A stretch of 64,000 nt of DNA from Bolinopsis microptera (Eukaryota; Ctenophora; Tentaculata; Lobata; Bolinopsidae), in NCBI RefSeq assembly GCF_026151205.1, contig NC_087073.1, positions 14,961,837-15,025,836 on the forward strand, in the 5' to 3' direction. A model generated the notes under the pieces. The model was not told the DNA's origin and did no database searches. It saw nothing but the letters and a program-made list of their open reading frames with translations. Shown here piece after piece: positions 57,672 to 64,000 of the stretch. Position numbers and translations under genes: made by a program. The stretch's first letter is position 1; each line of letters opens with the position of its first letter.

Positions 57672-58031
57672 GCTGAAAAGAAGACAAGATTCTATTCTCA
57701 TTTATTGATTATTATATTTATTGAAATAAACATATAATATCCATTACTCCAGGAGTGATGACAGGATATATAAAAATTTAAAAAAAGTTTTTTTACAGTT
57801 TCTTGTTTCACACCTGTCTAAGGTTAAGATGCACAACTTCTCAAGTTTAAGTGTCTTTTAGCGCTGAGCGTAAGGGTTGAATCTAATTTTTATTTTAACT
57901 TTTTGGTGCTGTATATAAATAACATTAATTAATTATCGTTATTATTGAAAGTGTGAGAGGAATTTTGTTATCTTTAATTACTTTGAATGGTGTTTGTGTT
58001 AAATAAATACTGAGAATGTCCCTTAGCAGCA
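57672..58031. other. Upstream flank of the poly(A) polymerase gene
   Basis: About 360 bp, AT-rich, presumably containing promoter and 5' UTR of the gene starting at 58032. Nothing specific recognised. Confidence 0.4.
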
Positions 58032-61011
58032 ATGAAAAGAAAACGACCATACAACAATCATGCTCAGCAACAGCGCGATGTTCAACATATTCCTCACAAC
58101 AATCCAAATGGGCAACAAGACCGCTACAATACACCTGGACCAAGCATTGGCTCCTCATCGTGAGTTCTCATGTTAAATTATATAATTGTTATACCTTGAA
58201 AATATAACCTTTGATTCCTTGGTATGATAATAAAGTGATTTAAACTACATTGTAGGAGCACACACTAACATTCATTTAATTAAGAATTTTGATTTGATCA
58301 TATTGCTTGAATTTCAGCGGATTTATACCTCTCAGCAATGGACATCGTGCACCACAATCGCATCCTCCAAGTCATGACTCAAGGATGTAAGTATCCATAT
58401 AAATAAATGTACTGTCAGGGTACATCTTTGCCAAACCAATTTTCTTAATGAGCTGCCTAATTTTATCCTTCAAAATAACCATAACATGATTGACAAGAAT
58501 GTCATTTACAATCATTTACAATCATTTACAATCATTTACAATCATTTACAATCATTAACATGTGAATTAATTCAGGAAAACTCCACGCAGAACTAACCAA
58601 CCACCCTCGCGATCGCCCTACAACAACAATAAATCTAACCACCATCACAAGTCAAAAAAACAGGTTGATAAGCCAGCTGCTGTTATAAACTCCTCAGCAC
58701 CTCTTAAAAATTCGAAAGGAGCTCCTCCTGTTCAAGTTACCAATACTACGCGGAAAAGCATTATTGATAAGAAGGATGATATTGATAAGATAGACATAAT
58801 TGATAAGAAAAGAAGTGTTGAAAAGACTGACAGTAATGAGGACAAGGATATCATTGTCTTAGATGAACTGTCCTCTACCTCTCCGGATCATGATAAATCA
58901 TGGTCAAAAAGAAGGAAAGTTATATCCATTGCGAGTGATGATGAAGAAAAAACTGATGGTGTTGAGGATCAGGCTTCTAGTTCAAATCAGCATTCTTCCG
59001 GGCCCAGTAAAGATAGTGAAAATGTTCTTCCACATAAATATATCAATCATGTAAGTATTGTTGCATTTTCAGTCACCTTTTTATTTGGGTATTTGCTAGG
59101 ACTTAAATAAACTGTAAAGAAGCCATCTAAACATGTGAATGATGGATTTAGGAACTGATTCATGATGTGGTTTATTTCTGCAGTTGACATCTGCCCTGCG
59201 AAAGTATCATACGAACCAAATGCAAGATAAAGCATTTTTGGACAGGAAACTCTTTCTTCGAGATGGAATTCAACGAATTGTTGGCCAAAATTTTGGAGGT
59301 AAACTTTGTGTGGCAGCTGCTTGTTTCATTACTTTCTTTGACTCATGATCATGTATCATTTTACTTTTGGGGTTGTTATCTGCAGCTGCTTATTTGTTAG
59401 CCTTTTCTTTACTTAATAATAATATCTGAATTTCATAAATTTTAGAGGGAGTACTTCACTTGACTGGTTCGTCCATGTCTGGTTTTGGAACAATGAAATC
59501 TGATGCAGACTTTGCATTGGTATTTGACCCACAACTCAACACAATATCCAAGAAAAAGTCTCGTAATGTCATTACACGTCTTGCATCATGTCTAAGACGG
59601 CAAGGTTAGTCTAACTATTACAAAATTGGGTCACATAATATGTTTATTGAGATATGTATAAATGCATATTGCATGTAATATTTTTTTTTGTAACGATTGT
59701 TATAGTTTGGTCTTTTTGGGAGAAGTGTTGGATTACTTTCGACGAATGTCCCCCGTAATACGAATTACACAATATTCCACACTGCAAGTACAATGCTGAA
59801 AATCATTTGAACCAATATACACATAATTTCAGCATTTTGCGCAAACGTTGAGATGATATTTGCAAAGGTTCCTATCATCAAGTTTTTCGACAAAATCAGT
59901 AGCTGTGATGTAGACATTAATATCAACAACATAGTTGGTATCAAGAATTCTTTTCTACTGCGGTCTATTTCATTAGGTAAAGAGAGTTGAATTTAAAATT
60001 TGCAATATTCTTTGAATTAAAATTACTGCAAAATTATTATCATATTTCATCAATTATATGTTTGTTAAAACTGATTCTTACTCAACCCCTGTCCCAGCTG
60101 ATGACCGTATTCCACCACTTGTGATAGCCCTAAAAGCCTGGGCCAAGTCACATGACATCAACTCTGCCTTCATGGGCTCTCTCTCCTCCTACCTCTTAGT
60201 CACAATGATGATCTACTTTCTACAGAATGGTGTCTCCCCTCCCATGTTACCGCCACTGAAACAATATGTAGACAGTCTACAGTCTGTTAATGTCAACACT
60301 CAACTTCAGCAGTTTGTGCCAAAAACTTTCCTAAAGTTCGAAGTGCGTAACAAGGAAGAAATTGGCGAGATCTTTGTGAAGTTTTTCAGGTTTTGGGTGA
60401 AAAAGTTTAGACAGAACAAGGTGTTTTCAGTGTACACAGCACAGGAAAAGATAAGAACGTACAATACTCCTTACTTGGATACCAGTGCTTATGTGCTCGT
60501 ATTAGAAGGTAGGTCAAGAGTCAATAACCAATTAAGTTTTTAAATTTTGTATTCCGTTTAGTTTATAGTTCCGATTTTCCGATTAGATGAGTTTGATGAG
60601 ATTCCAAATATTTCATTGTAAGTTGCAAACTAAGCTGACTTATTACTTCACCTGCAGAACCGTTCCAGAAGGACAACATTGCTAGAGCAGTTCGACCTCA
60701 GCAGTTGGGCGAAGTCAAGGATAAGTTTCAACAGGTATTTAGCATTTATAGATAAGGCCTTCGGATACTAGTGTTTTGATAAAGTGTCATTAACGTTGTG
60801 TCATAAAGTTCTTAATCGGGATCGAGATCATTTATATTTTAGTATTAAATTGTCCCATAAGTTACATATTTATACGCAGGCTTTAATCACAGTGCCTATT
60901 CATTGATCTATACCTTCCCTCCGTACTTCAGTATAATCATATTTGCTTCAGGCATGCGACCAGTTTAAAGATATTGCTAGGTTTGATGAGTTGTTTGGTG
61001 AACTGACTTAG
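58032..61011 (+). CDS. GLD-2/TENT2-like cytoplasmic poly(A) polymerase, 9 exons
   Basis: Non-canonical poly(A) polymerases of this group add A (or U) tails to mRNA or small RNA in the cytoplasm. Exons: 58032-58159, 58318-58386, 58576-59050, 59184-59298, 59446-59604, 59833-59976, 60098-60508, 60658-60734, 60952-61011; phases agree, 545 residues. The N-terminal about 225 residues are Asn/Gln-rich then Lys/Asp-rich and look disordered. The nucleotidyltransferase core has GSSMSGFGTMKSDADFAL (about residues 272-289; catalytic SDAD) and the third Asp in CDVDINI. NSFLLRSI and ALKAWAKSHDI lead into the PAP-associated domain, and EPFQKDNIARAV marks its end. No RNA-binding domain is visible, as in GLD-2, which relies on partner proteins. 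The GLD-2/TENT2 rather than TUT4/7 assignment rests on size and this layout. Confidence 0.9.
58500..58560. repeat. 10-bp tandem repeat AATCATTTAC, about 6 copies
   Basis: Short intronic minisatellite in the poly(A) polymerase gene, immediately before exon 3. The last unit is altered to AATCATTAAC. Confidence 0.9.
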
Positions 61012-61754
61012 TCGTTGGAATATTCACATTGTTACCTTCAAGAGGTAATCAATTCTACAGAAATAAAGAAAGCATGAAGTAGCTCCGGAGTGTCGACTTC
61101 TACTGAGATTTAAAAGATACAAGGTTCAGACCAAGAATCTAAAGAATTTTTTTATGACGACAGGTTATTTACAGCTACTAAATTTCAGCCAGTCGAAATA
61201 AAGCAGGGCCCTTTATTGTCTGGTTCGGGGATTTTTAACGTTCTGTTTTTTAATTCTATGACAGAAATCATGAGAACGGGTTTATAAACACTACTGTGCT
61301 TATTTATTATGTTTATAGATGAAACGAGATATATTAACTTATATATTTTCATCGATCTTTATTATGGCCTATTTTTATTTATTTTAGGTACCGTATAGTT
61401 TAATTCAGTGATATTTTTCATTGTATCGTGATCTATGGGCTACAGTTAATTTATTGTAATGATTTCAACCGTTCCACGTTATCGATTAACGAGGCCAGGG
61501 CTGCAACAAACCATTTTGACCAACAAATGTTTTTGCCCTGTTAACGTTTCCTTTCTCTTCAAATATTTGGAATTTTATACATGTTATGACCCAGAAAGTA
61601 TAAACTTTTCATCTAATATTGAACTTTCATTCCAATAAACTGTACTTTGCTCTCGTCAAATTGAACACTAAATCCGATATTAATGTTTCACAATTCCCAG
61701 TTTTACAATCACCTCAAAACTCACCACACGCTCCTCAAGAACTAGCACGCTGAT
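61012..61754. other. Spacer between the poly(A) polymerase and DPP-like genes
   Basis: About 740 bp, AT-rich. Both genes point right, so this holds the 3' UTR of the first and the promoter of the second, and possibly an unseen upstream exon of the latter. Nothing specific recognised. Confidence 0.4.
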
Positions 61755-63908
61755 GTGAAGCAGCGCCCCACACCTAGCAGCGATATGACGCCCAAACAAA
61801 GCATGTGGGGAGAGACCAGTGTGTTCGTGACTAAGTCGTTCAGACTCAACAAGGTCCTCTCACATCGGGTACCCAGCCGGATTACTTTTACTGAGGATGA
61901 TAAGAAGATGTACTTCCTGGCGGGGAGTGGCAGGTCTTGTCTCTACAGTGTCGACTTTGAACAAGGTTTCAGTTTATATCATGTGGCATTTTTTGTGATG
62001 ATATCAAATTCTATGTTTGCCGGTTCAGTGTCAAATTTAAATAGCTGCAAGTTTTCTTTAACTCATTGTTTTTCAGAGGTGGAAGATATTGACAAACCTC
62101 TTGAACCGACACAGTTCTTTGATAACGCCTACGTTCCAATAAGCCGCGAAGAGGAGGTTAGTTTAAAACTTGCTCCTAATTTCAGTTGAATAAGCTAATC
62201 AACAAGTCAGTTAATGAGTTAACTTAGATTCCCAAACTTACTGAGAATACATAAAACTATTAAACAATGGCCTTGTTCAGCTATTACGAGAAAGACAGAG
62301 AATCTGTAAGAATGGTATTACCACGTTTGAGTACTGTAACAAAACTCTTCTAGTCCCCCTGGGATGTAACCTCTTCTACCACGACATGACCATTGCAGAG
62401 GTAAACATTAAAAACACTAAATTAAGACCAGATTATTTAAATTTAAGTCACAGTGCATACTTCTTTCTCTACATGAGGTTACAGCATATCAGAATCACGT
62501 GACATCACGTGACAAGTGTATCCTATTTATAACCACTCCAGAATCAGCCAAGTCTAATAAAAGAGAGCGAGCAGAACATGTACTACGACACCAAGCTGTG
62601 TCCTACAGACCCGCGACTCATCAGCTTCATCAGAAACAACGACATCTACATCACCTCCAGTCTTCTCCAGGAGTACACTGCTATCAGGCTCACTGAGTCT
62701 AGTAATCCTTCAGGTTAGACACAACAGCTACCATACTCATCGTTGCAAATATATAATAATAAAATGGGTGACACAAAATTTCAGACAAATTATAGACAAA
62801 TCTTCTGAAACAAAATTAAATCTTAAAAACAAAAAATTCGAGAAAGCAATCCCCTGTTCTCATTTCTCAACAATTGTACCCGAAAGCGCTCCAATGCACG
62901 TCACAACGGCTATAAACCACATGGCACATCATCAGCTGAAATGTTCTCCACCGTTTGTACATTAAATTTAAATTTAGTAATGAAACCTCGCTCTATGAAG
63001 ATAGACGGGCATCTACCCTTATAGTAACCGCTCAAAGTGACAGTAACAACAGGATTTGAAACGAATCCACATCCCTCATAGCTGATAAGTTTATACGATT
63101 TTCCGAAACTATACCAAGCGTGCTTCCCAGTCTGGTCGTATCTTGCAACTCCAGAGCATGTCAAAGCACAGGGTTCGGGATGGGTTGCTCCGTCGGGGCT
63201 GCTCAAGATCTTCAACTCACTCGCGAGAGTGGGGTTCATTAGCAACATCACAGTTAGCATATAGCCGAGACGTTTCATCTTGGGCAGAGTTTGAACGATT
63301 GCAATATTTTGTAAAGCTAATAAAGTGACTTTCGAAGGATTATATAATGCCCGGGATTTTATGTTTGCAACAACCATATGTCACTCTAACTTTGTCACAG
63401 ATAGTTAGAGTGACATATGGTTATTTATTGTCAAGAATACATGGGAATAAATGTGATTAAAAGAAGGCGAAAATGAATTTTCACTTTTTAAAGTTGTTAG
63501 GTAGAAGGTGTAATATTTGACTTGCCATTTACAAAGATGCTGAAAATCGATCCTCCAATATTTAATCAATTATAAATATATTGATCAATTATAAATTTTC
63601 ATGATGTGTGAAATACATTCGATACGTATACAGTGAAACAAAACAAAAATGTGCAATAAAGTATAGTTAGGATAGCAATAGCTAAACCTCAAAATTAAAA
63701 ATACATTATTTCTTGGTTACTAAGTTGATAACTAAGTTGATTACTGAGTTGATAACTAAGTTGATTACTAAGTTGGTTACTAAGTTGAAAACTAAGTTGA
63801 TTAGTAACTTAATTTACTAACCGTTCAGAGCTGTATAATGGAGTACCGTCCTTTGTGGTCCAGGAAGAGTTTGACAGATACACTGGATACTACTGGAGAC
63901 CTATACAG
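61755..63908 (+). CDS. DPP8/DPP9-like serine peptidase (S9B), 5' part, continues beyond the window
   Basis: DPP8 and DPP9 are cytosolic prolyl dipeptidyl peptidases. Exons seen: 61755-61965, 62077-62156, 62281-62400, 62542-62713 (acceptor less certain), 63829-63908, all phase-consistent; the next exon lies past the window end. The N-terminal beta-propeller region shows ISREEELLRERQRICKNGIT, DTKLCPTDPRLISF with NNDIYI, and FVVQEEFDRYTGYYWRP; the last carries the Glu pair that binds the substrate N-terminus in this family. The catalytic hydrolase domain is not in the window. No signal peptide or membrane anchor is seen, consistent with DPP8/9 rather than DPP4. The first ATG may not be the true start, as human DPP8/9 have about 80 more N-terminal residues. 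A lectin-like gene lies antisense in the 62714-63828 intron. Confidence 0.82.
62867..63278 (-). CDS. Secreted cysteine-rich lectin-like protein, nested, with C-terminal frameshift
   Basis: Paralogue of the gene at 12848-13237. The start at 63278 opens a signal peptide (MKRLGYMLTVMLLMNPTLAS), followed by ELKILSSPDG, EPCALTCSG, CGFVSNPVVTVTL and CPSIF. In the current frame it stops early at 62910 (ISADDVPCGL), but the next frame encodes CDVHWSAFGYNC and a stop at 62867, the expected family ending. A single-base indel near 62930 therefore truncates it; it may be a recent pseudogene, an allele or a sequencing error. It lies in an intron of the DPP-like gene, on the opposite strand. Confidence 0.6.
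63715..63815. repeat. Degenerate 11-12-bp tandem repeat ACTAAGTTGATA
   Basis: About eight imperfect copies of ACTAAGTTGATA/ACTAAGTTGATT, ending just before the acceptor at 63828. Intronic in the DPP-like gene. Confidence 0.8.
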
Positions 63909-64000
63909 GTAGTTTAGAATCATCATTGTAATTCAAATTGTAATCAAGGCGCCGAAGATAGAGCGCTTTTTGTTGTTTGTTTCCGCCTGTTTGACCTCTA

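Noticed and set aside
62499-62696. Continuous plus-strand frame as a DPP exon
   Set aside because: Its frame conflicts with the conserved DTKLCPTDP segment; a spliced exon from about 62542 in another frame fits the family far better.

Overview
The window is eukaryotic, metazoan nuclear DNA: AT-rich, with intron-rich genes, GT-AG introns, animal-type gene families and many decayed mobile elements. The gene set (EEA1, ORC2, REV7/MAD2L2, D-lactate dehydrogenase, peroxisomal acyl-CoA oxidase, a GLD-2-type poly(A) polymerase, a DPP8/9-type peptidase, a GT31 glycosyltransferase) is generic to animals. Repeated secreted cysteine-rich domains, GCC2/GCC3-type repeats, YqaJ-type nuclease genes and Helitron, hAT and LINE debris make an invertebrate, perhaps a cnidarian, my best guess. 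That placement is inference. Exon models were built by hand from splice consensus, phase agreement and recognised protein families.

Layout. 1-2.7 kb: a 1-kb foldback repeat and a LINE 3' remnant. 2.7-11.0 kb (-): an eight-exon mitochondrial D-lactate dehydrogenase whose last intron carries a 250-bp tandem repeat and a 2.9-kb foldback element with a telomere-like core. 11.4-12.0 kb (-): intronless MAD2L2/REV7. 12.1-12.7 kb: a non-autonomous hAT with an 8-bp target duplication. 12.8-18 kb: a secreted lectin-like gene with decayed tandem copies and two head-to-tail non-autonomous Helitrons. 18-23.6 kb: repeat-rich DNA with LINE ORF1 and retroelement C-terminal fragments and CpG-rich palindromic islands. 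23.6-34.7 kb (-): a 20-exon EEA1 gene with a secreted repeat-protein gene nested in an intron. 35.2-39.1 kb (-): a gene with two YqaJ-like nuclease domains, the second apparently dead. 39.5-40.7 kb (-): intronless ORC2. 41.3-53.3 kb (-): a 14-exon acyl-CoA oxidase whose introns host two solo LTRs, a LINE inside one of them, and a GT31 glycosyltransferase gene on the other strand. 53.4-58 kb: mobile-element fragments. 58.0-61.0 kb (+): a nine-exon GLD-2/TENT2-like poly(A) polymerase. 61.8 kb to the end (+): the 5' part of a DPP8/9-like peptidase gene with another lectin-like gene nested antisense in an intron.

The genes do not form an operon or obvious pathway. The most striking structure is in EEA1, where an 11-copy minisatellite has amplified the last intron-exon junction, so repeated copies of the 3' splice site lie before the real FYVE exon. 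The acyl-CoA oxidase gene shows a smaller version of the same event. The tandem active/inactive nuclease and the paralogous empty site that dates the Helitron insertions are the next most interesting signals.
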